This document shows positions 48,822 to 58,836 of a DNA stretch of 64,000 nucleotides, in pieces. Positions within the stretch are counted from its first letter, which is position 1; every line of letters starts with the position of its first letter. This DNA comes from Clostridiales bacterium (GTDB lineage Bacteria; Bacillota; Clostridia; Christensenellales; Borkfalkiaceae): assembly GCA_022508245.1 (NCBI GenBank), contig JAFLVO010000005.1, forward strand, positions 1-64,000. The letters run 5' to 3'. The translations under genes were made by a program, and so were the position numbers. The notes below the pieces were generated by a model. That model searched no databases and had not been told where the DNA came from. It saw nothing but the letters and a program-made list of their open reading frames with translations.

Positions 48822-51251
48822 TTGGACATTGAAAAGCTAATAGATGAATTGACGCTTGAAGAAAAAGCGGTTTTGGTTTCGGGAAGGGACTTTATGTTCA
48901 CAAACGCTATTCCAAGGCTGAATATCCCTCAAATCAGGATGTCGGATGGCCCGCACGGACTGCGCGTTCAGGACGGGGGCTGGGATAACGGCGTGTCAAA
49001 CAGCCTGCCTGCGACTGCTTTTCCCACGGCGGCATGTACGGCTTCGGGCTGGAACGCTGATAATACCCGTAAAATGGGCGAAGCGATTGCAAAGGAGTGC
49101 CTGCACTACGGCGTAAATATCCTGCTCGGCCCCGCAAATAATATAAAGCGCAACCCCCTATGCGGGCGCAACTTTGAATATTTTTCGGAAGACCCCTGTC
49201 TTGCTGGAGTGATGGCGACTGCCGAGGTCGAGGGTGTGCAGAAAGGCGGAGTGGGGGTTGCCGTAAAGCACTTTGCTTTGAACAATTCGGAAAACTACCG
49301 CTTTATGGGCGACAGCGTCTGCGATATGCGTGCCGTCCGCGAGATATATTTAAAGGCGTTCGAGCCGGTTATTAAGCAGGGCAAGCCTCACACGGTCATG
49401 AGTGCATACAATAAAATCAACGGCAAGTACTGTTGCGAAAACAAGTGGCTCTTAACAGACGTGCTTCGTGACGAGTGGGGCTTCGACGGCGTGGTTATGA
49501 CCGATTGGGGGTCAATGCACGACAGAGTGGAGGCTCTGCGCGCCGGGCTCGACTTGGAAATGCCCGGAGACACGGCAATCTGCCGCAAGTGGATAATTGA
49601 CGGTGTAAATTCGGGTGTGCTCGACGTTCAGGTACTCGACAAGGCGGTTAAAAATATTTTAAACCTCGTTAAAAAGTACGAAAATCAGCAAAGAGAGCAG
49701 GCAGATTTTGCCGCGCACCACGCTCTTGCCGCCGAAATAGCCGAAGACTGCGCTGTACTATTAAAAAACGACGGCGTTCTGCCCCTTAATAAAAGTGAAA
49801 ATCTGCTCATTGTCGGCGACCTGTTCGAAAAGATGCGCTATCAGGGCTCGGGAAGCTCAATGATAAATCCCGCCTTCCTTACAACGCCCAAGATTGCCTT
49901 CGAAAATTCAAATTTATGCTTTAAATTCGTGCGCGGCTACGAGGAAAACGCAATCGCACCCAACGCCCAATTGATTTCTGAGGCTGTAAAGGCCTCAGGC
50001 GGACATCAAATAATAGTAGTATTTGCGGGGCTTACCGACCACGTCGAAAGCGAGGGCTGCGACAGAGAGAATATGCGCCTGCCCGAAAATCAGCTTACTT
50101 TAATAGACGCACTCATTAAAACGGGTAAAAAAATCGTTGTAGTACTTTACGGCGGCTCGCCCGTAGAACTTCCCTTTGCCGAAAGTGTTAGCGCAATACT
50201 CAATATGTATCTGCCCGGGCAGAACGGCGGAACGGCAACCTGTAATTTGCTTTTCGGCGATAAATGTCCTTCGGGCAGACTAGCTGAAACGTGGGTAAAG
50301 GAGTATAAAGACGTGCCCTTCGGCGACGAATATGCAAAAACCATAAACGAAATCTACAGAGAGAGTATTTTCGTCGGCTACCGCTACTATCTCACGGCAA
50401 AAAAGGAGGTCCGCTATCCATTCGGCCACGGTCTTTCGTACACTACATTTGACTATTCCGACATTAAATTGGAGCAGGAAGAGGACAAAATTACTGTGTC
50501 CTGCACGGTAACGAATACGGGCAAGCTTTACGGTGCGGAAGTTGTTCAGCTCTACGTAAAGGCGCCACGGGGCGGGGTATTCAAGCCCGAAAAGGAGCTT
50601 CGCGGGTTCAGCAAGGTCTATTTAAAACCGGGGGAATGGAAGCGCGTAGAAATCACAGTCTCAAAGGACGATTTAAGATATTGGGATATCAAAGATAATT
50701 GCTGGGCGCTTGAAAACGGGGAGTATGAATTTCAGCTCTGTCACGACTGTATGACGGTCAAATTGAGCGCAAAACTCACAACAGGTACTCAAAACTGCGC
50801 ATATGTATACGAAAAAGAGGTAAATTCAATCTATCATTCGGTCAGGATTTCTGAAATTTCAGACGAGGTTTTCGAGCAGATGAGCGGACTGAAAATTCCG
50901 AAAATTCCGCCCCTCAAACCAATAAGACTGGACAGCAGATTTTCTGATATACGGGCAACTTTTTTTGGCAGAATAATTTATAAAGCCGTTTTAGGCTTTG
51001 CCGAAAAACATATGAAAGAGGCGTTGAAATTGCCCGATGGCGCCGAACGTGACAACAAAATCAAGGGCGCAGCTTTTTTGCAGAGAGTGCTTGAAAGCAA
51101 CTCGCTCATAACAATGTCTATGTCGGCGGGCAAGAGCTGTCCGTACAACTACGCACAGGGACTTGCGCACCTCGCCAACGGGCATATATTTAAGGGCATA
51201 AAATGCTTCTGCACTAAAATTAAAGTTAAAACTCCACCTAAAAAGAACTGA
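48822..51251 (+). CDS. Glycoside hydrolase family 3 (beta-glucosidase-like) with C-terminal Fn3-like domain
   Basis: MSDGPHGLR, VVMTDWGSMHD nucleophile region, YPFGHGLSYTTF. Confidence 0.93.
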   Translation: MDIEKLIDELTLEEKAVLVSGRDFMFTNAIPRLNIPQIRMSDGPHGLRVQDGGWDNGVSNSLPATAFPTAACTASGWNADNTRKMGEAIAKECLHYGVNILLGPANNIKRNPLCGRNFEYFSEDPCLAGVMATAEVEGVQKGGVGVAVKHFALNNSENYRFMGDSVCDMRAVREIYLKAFEPVIKQGKPHTVMSAYNKINGKYCCENKWLLTDVLRDEWGFDGVVMTDWGSMHDRVEALRAGLDLEMPGDTAICRKWIIDGVNSGVLDVQVLDKAVKNILNLVKKYENQQREQADFAAHHALAAEIAEDCAVLLKNDGVLPLNKSENLLIVGDLFEKMRYQGSGSSMINPAFLTTPKIAFENSNLCFKFVRGYEENAIAPNAQLISEAVKASGGHQIIVVFAGLTDHVESEGCDRENMRLPENQLTLIDALIKTGKKIVVVLYGGSPVELPFAESVSAILNMYLPGQNGGTATCNLLFGDKCPSGRLAETWVKEYKDVPFGDEYAKTINEIYRESIFVGYRYYLTAKKEVRYPFGHGLSYTTFDYSDIKLEQEEDKITVSCTVTNTGKLYGAEVVQLYVKAPRGGVFKPEKELRGFSKVYLKPGEWKRVEITVSKDDLRYWDIKDNCWALENGEYEFQLCHDCMTVKLSAKLTTGTQNCAYVYEKEVNSIYHSVRISEISDEVFEQMSGLKIPKIPPLKPIRLDSRFSDIRATFFGRIIYKAVLGFAEKHMKEALKLPDGAERDNKIKGAAFLQRVLESNSLITMSMSAGKSCPYNYAQGLAHLANGHIFKGIKCFCTKIKVKTPPKKN

Positions 51252-51270
51252 AATTTATATAAACAATAAA

Positions 51271-51307
51271 GGGCGGTTCGGCAATTTGCCGAACCGCCCG
51301 TATTTTT
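51271..51307 (+). terminator. Rho-independent terminator
   Basis: GGGCGGTTCGGC aattt GCCGAACCGCCC GTATTTTT. Confidence 0.85.
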
Positions 51308-51820
51308 ACAAAGAACAGATAAATAGAAATAATTTTTTAGCGTATCATTTAAAAAAAAGAATATGCCTGAATATTTATAATCACCGCTAGGGTAGTAAGT
51401 AGCTTTTCTATATCTGTGAAATAAAATTTCGGTAGTATATTTTTTTAAAAAATAATGTAACATTTTTTAATTTTGTTTCGTCTCATAATTAAAATAGTGT
51501 AACAAAAACACTTTTTAAGAGTATCGAAAAGATTGAAACTGCCTGAAATGGGAGTACGCTCACACGACACACAGTTGCTACAAGATGCCTTGAAAGTTAA
51601 ATGTAGGACATTATGATTTGTACATATGTTAAGTATTACTTTTACGTAATAATGTAAAGGTTCAGAGCAAAAACCCTAAAAAAATTCTCTCTATATACAT
51701 AATTTTACGGAATATTAATCATATGTGACTTGATTATTGTGTAGAGATAACTATGAATTTTTTGAATAGATTTATATTCATTTATTCGTGGATAATCAAG
51801 TGCAAAAAGGAGATTAGAAA

Positions 51821-54703
51821 ATGAAAAGAAAATGCGCAAGACTATTTGTTTTTTTATTTGCGATTTGCGCCTTATGCTTTGCGGCGTTTGGAGTTGCAGC
51901 TTGCAAAAATAAAAATCAAGATCATAAGCATACCTACGGCGAATGGCAGATAACAAAACCTACCGAAACAGAAGTCGGCAGTGCAGTTAAAACTTGCTCA
52001 ACTTGTGAAACAAATGAGGAAGGCCATACCATAACAGTTACGCTTCCCATACTCGGTAATGAAGGCTACACAAAATCAGCAGATACCGCAACTTGCGAAG
52101 CAGGCGGAGAAATCGTATATACCATTCATATAAATAATGAAACAATTTCCTTTGCAATAAAATCTTCGGCAAAAGGTCATTCTTTTAATGAAGATTTTTG
52201 GTTAGGCGACGGTTTTACTCATTGGCATGGCGCATCTTGCGGACACAATGTAAAGGGCAATGAAGCGCCTTGCGTTGCTGAAAACGACGATACAAACTGT
52301 GATATTTGCGGCTATCCTATCCATCAACATACCTATCAATGGGGCGGTGATGAAAACGAACATTGGCTTGAACCCACTTGTTGCGATACAGCTGAAATAA
52401 AGGATAAGGGTTCACATATCGACAATGACAATGACGATGTGTGTGAAATTTGCAGTAGAAAGGTTAAACATACTCACAAGTACAGCAAGGATTGGACTTT
52501 TGACGAAAACGCACATTGGCATGCGCCTACCTGTACAGATATAACTGAGGGCTCAGACGAAGCCGAGCATACGTTTGAAAACGGTATTTGCGAGTGCGGT
52601 GCAATAGAAGTTGAAACAAACGCATACAGAATCCTGAAAGAAAAAGCAGATTTGCGGGATAGTTATGCGGATTGGCTCAATTCTATAAAAGCAAAAGACG
52701 TAAGAAATGTCACTGTGAGTGAATCGGGTGATGTCATATATGTTTATAGCAACGGCACAACGGAAGCAGTTTATGTCGCTGAAAGAACTGTAAGAGTAAA
52801 GGCAGTAGCTTCGGGCGAAGGCATTGCTCATGTTTGGATAATGCTTTCATTATACAAAGACGGCGAATATCAGGAAATAAATGGTATGTACGCTTTGGGT
52901 ATTGCAGAAACAGACGAAGACGGCATTGCGGAAATCACGTTCATACCTATTAGCGGATACACTTCACAAAATGTTGACTACCGCGTAAGACTCGCAGAGA
53001 AAAAGGATATTGCCACTTATCTTGGAGTATCTGAAGAATACGCACCCAAGCCTATTCCTAACAGGTACACAGCAACAGGACAAAGTGACAGCTTTATAAC
53101 AGTGGAAGTAAATGAAAATGCTATTTTAGATAATGTTATAGGTCAATTAGGGTTTGCTTTCTCAAAAGGTTGGGATGCTTACGAACAATTTAGCCTTCCT
53201 TACGCAAGGTATTTCGAAGATCCAATGAACGCAGAGAGCACGATAAAGGAAGTGGATACAACATTTGAATTCACAACTTCGGGCGGCGAACTGTTTGACT
53301 ATTTCTACTTTATACCTTCGAATAAATACTCCTTTGCAAGCGCGGATAGTACATTTACGCCCGAGCAGCTTGCTGTTATTGAAAAAAACTTTGGAATTGC
53401 CGCATCAGGAGTATATAAAATTTATTTTGAAGTAGAAGAAGGAGCTAATGCAACTTTATATTATTGGAATGAGGGCGGCGTAAATTTGGGCGCATACCAT
53501 GTTACTAAAACTGACGGGACACCCTCAGATGACTACATAACCTCCATATCGGGCGGTACGGCAGGCACGGGTAAATTTACGGGTGCTAACTATGTAAATG
53601 TAGTAATTGAGCCTGAAAACGGATTAAGGTTATTCCAATTCGGATTGCTTTGTGATACCGCATGTAAAGTAAAAATAACTGTTGAAAGAACAGGCGATTA
53701 TGTAGAAGAAACAACCAATACGACATTGGGTGTTGGCGAAGCAAACAGTGTTGAAACGTATATTGTAGGCTACAGAACAAAAGATGTTACTTTAAAAAAT
53801 GTTTCCACTGGTTTGTATGCCATATCCGTAATTCCTACAGATTCATCAACTTCCAAAGGTGCAGGCAATTTGGTTGCCTATACTACTACTGCAAATAAAG
53901 TTATGTTGTGGGAAAACAGCCAATATAAAGGCATAATCGAAATCCTTTCAACAGATAAAAAACTAACCGTAGAAAATAACGGCTTTGCATTTAATGGAAA
54001 AATAATGCTTGAACCTTACGAATTACCCGAGTTAGTGGCGGATACCACAATGTACATACCCATTTCTAATGAATCGGGAAGTGCGTACGATGTTCCGCTT
54101 GATGAGACTGTAACAGCAGGTCAGTATCTTATAGATATAACTCTGTCGGGAAGTTTAGCGGCAGGAAAAATGTACAATGTTACGGTTATTGTTGGTGAAA
54201 ACAAATATGCGATTACAACAACGTCCGTCGCATCAAGTGTAACCTATTCTGCATATATTCAAATTCCGGAAGGAGCCGGACATATCAGAATTGTAAGTAA
54301 TAATACATCTTACAATACATTAACTGCGTATGTAAAATTATCTGCGCAACATGGAGTAGTAGTAGGTGTGCCTACAAATGTTGTTTATGAAACGACTTCT
54401 ACGCTTGATGATGAAAAGTTTTATTCGTTTATTGCTCCCAAAGAGGGAACATACAGAATTACATTAACGCTTAATAGTGAGGCAGTAAAGAGTAAAGACT
54501 TTTATTATATGCGAGTAGAAAATGCCTACAATTCAGAACAAATAATTATTTCAAATGGAATTAGAGAAAATACTAGTCAAATCATAACAACTGCATCAGG
54601 CACATTTGAAATGCAGGAAGGAGTCGAAATAGTTTTAAAGTTTACAAGAACAAGAAGTGTACTATTTAATTTCGATTTTGTTATTGAATTTATTGAAGAT
54701 TAA
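51821..54703 (+). CDS. Large secreted lipoprotein with Cys/His-rich repeats and beta-sandwich-like C-terminal modules
   Basis: Lipobox FGVAACKN; repeats of 'W..DENxHWxxPTC' and CxxC; SD AAAGGAGATT. Confidence 0.75.
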   Translation: MKRKCARLFVFLFAICALCFAAFGVAACKNKNQDHKHTYGEWQITKPTETEVGSAVKTCSTCETNEEGHTITVTLPILGNEGYTKSADTATCEAGGEIVYTIHINNETISFAIKSSAKGHSFNEDFWLGDGFTHWHGASCGHNVKGNEAPCVAENDDTNCDICGYPIHQHTYQWGGDENEHWLEPTCCDTAEIKDKGSHIDNDNDDVCEICSRKVKHTHKYSKDWTFDENAHWHAPTCTDITEGSDEAEHTFENGICECGAIEVETNAYRILKEKADLRDSYADWLNSIKAKDVRNVTVSESGDVIYVYSNGTTEAVYVAERTVRVKAVASGEGIAHVWIMLSLYKDGEYQEINGMYALGIAETDEDGIAEITFIPISGYTSQNVDYRVRLAEKKDIATYLGVSEEYAPKPIPNRYTATGQSDSFITVEVNENAILDNVIGQLGFAFSKGWDAYEQFSLPYARYFEDPMNAESTIKEVDTTFEFTTSGGELFDYFYFIPSNKYSFASADSTFTPEQLAVIEKNFGIAASGVYKIYFEVEEGANATLYYWNEGGVNLGAYHVTKTDGTPSDDYITSISGGTAGTGKFTGANYVNVVIEPENGLRLFQFGLLCDTACKVKITVERTGDYVEETTNTTLGVGEANSVETYIVGYRTKDVTLKNVSTGLYAISVIPTDSSTSKGAGNLVAYTTTANKVMLWENSQYKGIIEILSTDKKLTVENNGFAFNGKIMLEPYELPELVADTTMYIPISNESGSAYDVPLDETVTAGQYLIDITLSGSLAAGKMYNVTVIVGENKYAITTTSVASSVTYSAYIQIPEGAGHIRIVSNNTSYNTLTAYVKLSAQHGVVVGVPTNVVYETTSTLDDEKFYSFIAPKEGTYRITLTLNSEAVKSKDFYYMRVENAYNSEQIIISNGIRENTSQIITTASGTFEMQEGVEIVLKFTRTRSVLFNFDFVIEFIED

Positions 54704-54770
54704 AAATCTGGTAGTAATGTTTTTCCACTTAGGCAAAACAACTATAATAATTTTTTTAGGAGGTAGGAAT

Positions 54771-57500
54771 ATGATTTCCTCACAGAAAAAAAGGAAATTA
54801 GCACTCGTCGCACTTTCCGCATGTGCGACACTCTGCATAGCCGGAACTGCTGGCTATGTGAACAATAACTACGCACATACGGCTTATGCCGCTACTGCGC
54901 AGTATGCTGTAACGGAAAATTTACCCAATTGGGGCTCCCAAACGGTATCAGCAAGCAAGCCCGCTACATTAAGCTATAGCGGAGTTACGGCTGGTCAGTA
55001 CATGCTCAATGTTAAAGTTACAAGCGGTATCACTGATGAGTTCTTTGCAAGCATGACAGCAACCGTAGCGGGAGAGGAGACGGTGTATCTTTCGTACAAC
55101 GGCTCAACACAAACATTCTACGGCGTTGTAACAATTAACAGCGCAAGCGGCTCAATCGAACTTAATACAGATTGGACGAAAGACTTGACCGTAGAGCCTG
55201 AACTCGCAGATTTGTATATCGGAAGCGGAAACGATTATGCAATAGGCGATTTAAAGCTTTCGGCGTCCACCCCCTTAAAGCTTAAGCTCGACGGCTTGAC
55301 CAATGGCAATTACAGAGTTCTGGTTGATTTAGGATTTGAGCTACTTGGAGCTGGCGAGTACATTGAAGTAGGAGTTAACGACGATGACTACAACCGACTG
55401 ACAAAAAACGACAACTACTTCTCGGCCTATAGCGGTACATTGACCGTTACAGACGCATCAACCTATTTGAATATCACTACAAATAGGGAATCTCCCGTTT
55501 TAGTTTCCGTAATTATGGAAAAGCAGGCAGAAATTAAAGCTCTTCCTCAAACGGCAACCCTTGAAATGTGGACAGCTGTAACCTATTCTTACGTGCCTGC
55601 TGCAACTGGCTTTTATGCAATGTCGGTAGCTTCGAATGATGCAGCGGCAGAAGTATCAGTAACCCTTAAAACAAGCGTAGACAGCTTTGACGGATTATAT
55701 ATACCCGACAATTCTTATCCTATGTATATGGAGCAGGGCACAACGTATTACGTAGAAGCTGTTCTTACAAATTCATCGAACGACTCTTCGGCAGAAGTTA
55801 CGCTGAACGTAGTAAATTGGAACGCTCCTAAGATTGAAGAGAACAATGTTGTTTACGCACCTGTATCCGCATACGGCAAACCCATTAAAGAATTGACGTT
55901 GAAGGTGGATGCTGGCACTTATAATCTCGCCCTTATGGAAGTACCGTTCTCGTTCTATATGAGAGGGGAAACTATAATTGCACACATAGGCAATCAAGAA
56001 ATTTATCTTGACCCTATGAACAACTACACGTCCGAAGTTGAAATTACAAGCGCAGACACGACTATATACTTCACTTCTTCATCGGACCAATATATTGCAG
56101 TTGGCGTTAGCCTTGTAGTTCCCGAAGTAAGATACTACATAAATCTTAACGAACCTACAAGTATAACACTTCCCGCAGCAGCTTCGGCAGAGGAGCCTAC
56201 GCAGGTAGCTTACTACGTTGAAGGTGCAGGTGTAGGTTACTATACTGTAACTATCAGCGGACTTACGGCATCAAGCAAGATTAAGTTGTTCACAAGCACT
56301 TCCGACGTTGAAATTATCGGTTTCAATAAGACCGAAGGCAGCTTTGTTCTTAAGTACTACGCTGAGGACTTTGCTTTGATTTTCGCAAACTATGGCGCAG
56401 AAGAAACCTTCACGGCAACCGTTTCAATGACCTTTGAGACTATTTCTCTTGGTGCAAATGAAATAACTGTTAAAGCCGGTGAAACAAAGACTTACTTTAT
56501 GGAAAGACTTGCCGCAGGTAACTATGCAATCAAAGTAAACAATGACAGCATTGCTGTTGCAGTAGAGAATGAAGCTGTTACAGATGGTATGTTCACTGTA
56601 ACCGAATTGCAGGACAACGAAGGCCTTGTAATGATAACCTTCACTAACAACGGTGAAGCAGATTTAACTGTCACTGTAATGGTAACCCCCGAGTATACAA
56701 TGACGCTCAACACGCTCACAACCCTTAAAGTAGAGGGCGAGTCGCAGTATATGGCTTATTACATTGCCAATGTACCCGCAGGTATGTATTCTGTAACGCT
56801 TGATCTGCCCGAAGGTATGGAAGTAATGGTAACTGCGAATGGTGATTACGCTATATTCTACGCTAATAAGACTGGCTCGTTTGAAGTATATAGCGCTGGT
56901 TACTTAGCTTTGAGATTCAGCTGCGCCAACTATGGTGTAGGAACGGAATTCAAGGTATTAGTCAAGGCAGTTGAAGGTGATATGAAGCTCGGCGAAGCTC
57001 AAAGCGTTGAGTTATCTTCAACCAATATCTCCAATGCTTATATATTGAAAGGACTTGCAACGGGCGAATACAAGTTGTCCGTACTTCCTGAAGGCGTAAC
57101 GGCTTATGTTGACGGTAATGCTGTTGAAGGTGGCATGTTCAGCATTTGGGGCGATACTTGCGTCATCACTTTCGTTTACAGTGGCACAACAAGCGCTACG
57201 TTCACTGCAACGGTTACTCCCGCCAACATGTTAACGCTTGGCGAAAAGACTGAAATTACCATAGATGCATGGTCTTTCTCAAAGACGTATTTCATGGAAC
57301 TTGAAGAAGGCGAGTACATAATCGAACTTACTTTATCTGACGGTACGATGATTCAGGTATCTATGGATGGAGATACTTTACTTAATTATGGCGAAACAAA
57401 AGGAACGGTCTTTGTGGATAGCGGTTATATTGCTTTCACATTTGAAACTAACACTTTTGAAGAAGTAACTTTCAGTGTAGTTGTTAAGGCTGCTGAATAA
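54771..57500 (+). CDS. Large secreted repeat protein (tandem beta-sandwich/PPC-like modules)
   Basis: Signal peptide MISSQKKRKLALVALSACATLCIAGTAGYV; start moved from 54657 to ATG after TTAGGAGGTAGGAAT; repeated LGExxxxxx...Y...LxxGxYxxxV modules. Confidence 0.75.
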   Translation: MISSQKKRKLALVALSACATLCIAGTAGYVNNNYAHTAYAATAQYAVTENLPNWGSQTVSASKPATLSYSGVTAGQYMLNVKVTSGITDEFFASMTATVAGEETVYLSYNGSTQTFYGVVTINSASGSIELNTDWTKDLTVEPELADLYIGSGNDYAIGDLKLSASTPLKLKLDGLTNGNYRVLVDLGFELLGAGEYIEVGVNDDDYNRLTKNDNYFSAYSGTLTVTDASTYLNITTNRESPVLVSVIMEKQAEIKALPQTATLEMWTAVTYSYVPAATGFYAMSVASNDAAAEVSVTLKTSVDSFDGLYIPDNSYPMYMEQGTTYYVEAVLTNSSNDSSAEVTLNVVNWNAPKIEENNVVYAPVSAYGKPIKELTLKVDAGTYNLALMEVPFSFYMRGETIIAHIGNQEIYLDPMNNYTSEVEITSADTTIYFTSSSDQYIAVGVSLVVPEVRYYINLNEPTSITLPAAASAEEPTQVAYYVEGAGVGYYTVTISGLTASSKIKLFTSTSDVEIIGFNKTEGSFVLKYYAEDFALIFANYGAEETFTATVSMTFETISLGANEITVKAGETKTYFMERLAAGNYAIKVNNDSIAVAVENEAVTDGMFTVTELQDNEGLVMITFTNNGEADLTVTVMVTPEYTMTLNTLTTLKVEGESQYMAYYIANVPAGMYSVTLDLPEGMEVMVTANGDYAIFYANKTGSFEVYSAGYLALRFSCANYGVGTEFKVLVKAVEGDMKLGEAQSVELSSTNISNAYILKGLATGEYKLSVLPEGVTAYVDGNAVEGGMFSIWGDTCVITFVYSGTTSATFTATVTPANMLTLGEKTEITIDAWSFSKTYFMELEEGEYIIELTLSDGTMIQVSMDGDTLLNYGETKGTVFVDSGYIAFTFETNTFEEVTFSVVVKAAE

Positions 57501-57509
57501 AAACTAATC

Positions 57510-57566
57510 GGCCAATCCCGATTTACCGCTTCGGCGGTAAATCGGGTAAGTTGGCTTTATTTTTAT
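57510..57566 (+). terminator. Long-stem Rho-independent terminator
   Basis: GCCAAtCCCGATTTACCGC ttcg GCGGTAAATCGGGtaagTTGGC then T-rich. Confidence 0.85.
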
Positions 57567-57602
57567 GTAAAAAATTAAAAAATTGAAATAAAGGTAATAA
57601 AA

Positions 57603-58688
57603 ATGAAAAATATAAAAAAAATTATTGCAGTGCTTGGATTAAGTGCTTGTGTAGCGCTTGGCGCAGTAGGCTTTACCTCTTGCCAAGGAACAGTAGGTGA
57701 GACAGGCAAATCTGCATATGAAATTTGGCTTGATAATGGATATGCTGGAAGCGAAACAGACTTCCTTGAGTGGCTGAAAGGCGAAAAGGGTGACCAAGGC
57801 GAAAAGGGTGACCAAGGCGAAAAAGGTGACCAAGGCGAAAAAGGTGACCAAGGCGAAAAGGGTGACCAAGGCGAAAAGGGTGACCAAGGCGAAAAGGGTG
57901 ATACGGGTGCAACTGGCAAATCTGCTTATGAAATTTGGCTGGAAAATGGAAATACAGGCACGGAAGAAGATTTTCTTGAGTGGTTAAAAGGTGCTTGTGA
58001 CTGTGAACATAGTGGTGGTGAGATTACCCCCAATGAACCTTTCAGCGCTGAAATTAGTGTTACCGCTAACAGTACATACAATATGCCTATATCTGGTATA
58101 AGTGCCGGAGTTCATGTCATTGAGGCAGATCTCGGCGAAACTAAGCTCACTACAGGTAGATTGCAGGCAAATATTGGTGAAATAACAGAGGCAGGCGCAA
58201 AGTCAGAACTTGTTTTCAGTGAAAGCCGTTGCACAGACGGTCACAATGTCTATTACGGTTATATACAAATTGCCGAAGATGATAGTGCAATCACTTTCAA
58301 AGCTATAAACGAAAATGTTAATGCTATCGTATATATCAAAGATTGGGTGATGCCCACACTCACAGCTGATACTCCCACTGAAATGCCTGTAAACCAATAC
58401 GGTACAGCTGATGAAAATTTAATCAAAATTAAACTTGATTCTTCAATAGCTGTAGGCGAATATAAAATATTTATAAATGGCGATTCATCTATAAGTAATG
58501 CAGTTAAATTCTTTGTCGGTACAAAATCTGTTTCTATAACAGTATCAAATTATAACGGTAATAAAACTATAAGTATTACTGACGATGACCTTAGTGGCGG
58601 TGAAGTATTCATTTATTTAATAGTAGGAGGATCGAATAATTCTTATAGGCAAATTAATCCTGTTACTGTTACACTTACAAAGGCTTAA
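57603..58688 (+). CDS. Collagen-like secreted lipoprotein with (GEKGDQ)n repeat
   Basis: Lipobox GFTSCQG; six GEKGDQ plus GEKGDT flanked by two GKSAYEIWLxNGxxGxExDFLEWLKG modules. Confidence 0.85.
   Translation: MKNIKKIIAVLGLSACVALGAVGFTSCQGTVGETGKSAYEIWLDNGYAGSETDFLEWLKGEKGDQGEKGDQGEKGDQGEKGDQGEKGDQGEKGDQGEKGDTGATGKSAYEIWLENGNTGTEEDFLEWLKGACDCEHSGGEITPNEPFSAEISVTANSTYNMPISGISAGVHVIEADLGETKLTTGRLQANIGEITEAGAKSELVFSESRCTDGHNVYYGYIQIAEDDSAITFKAINENVNAIVYIKDWVMPTLTADTPTEMPVNQYGTADENLIKIKLDSSIAVGEYKIFINGDSSISNAVKFFVGTKSVSITVSNYNGNKTISITDDDLSGGEVFIYLIVGGSNNSYRQINPVTVTLTKA
57780..57899 (+). repeat. 18-bp tandem repeat (GGCGAAAAGGGTGACCAA), about 6.7 copies
   Basis: Six full units plus a partial unit read directly; in frame with the collagen-like CDS. 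Confidence 0.95.
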
Positions 58689-58836
58689 TTTTAACTTTTA
58701 ATTTTTCATTTTATATTCTATTTAATAACTTATAAACATACTTCCCGTTTACTGCATGAGTATTGCAACAAATGGGAAGTTAAAAACATTTTATCAGAAG
58801 TGCAAAAGACAACTGAATATTTTTCTGGAGGAGTAA

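Noticed and set aside
51510-51620. Short ORF ...KRLKLPEMGVRSHDTQLLQDALKVKCRTL*
   Set aside because: No SD or recognisable family and very short; could be a remnant but unsupported.
54657-54770. Upstream start of the 54771 CDS given by the ORF track
   Set aside because: It overlaps the previous gene; the ATG at 54771 has a strong AGGAGG SD and begins a proper signal peptide.
57575-57919. Minus-strand ORFs with SPWSPF / FALVT / FRLGHP repeats
   Set aside because: Mirror translations of the 18-bp collagen-like repeat on the opposite strand.
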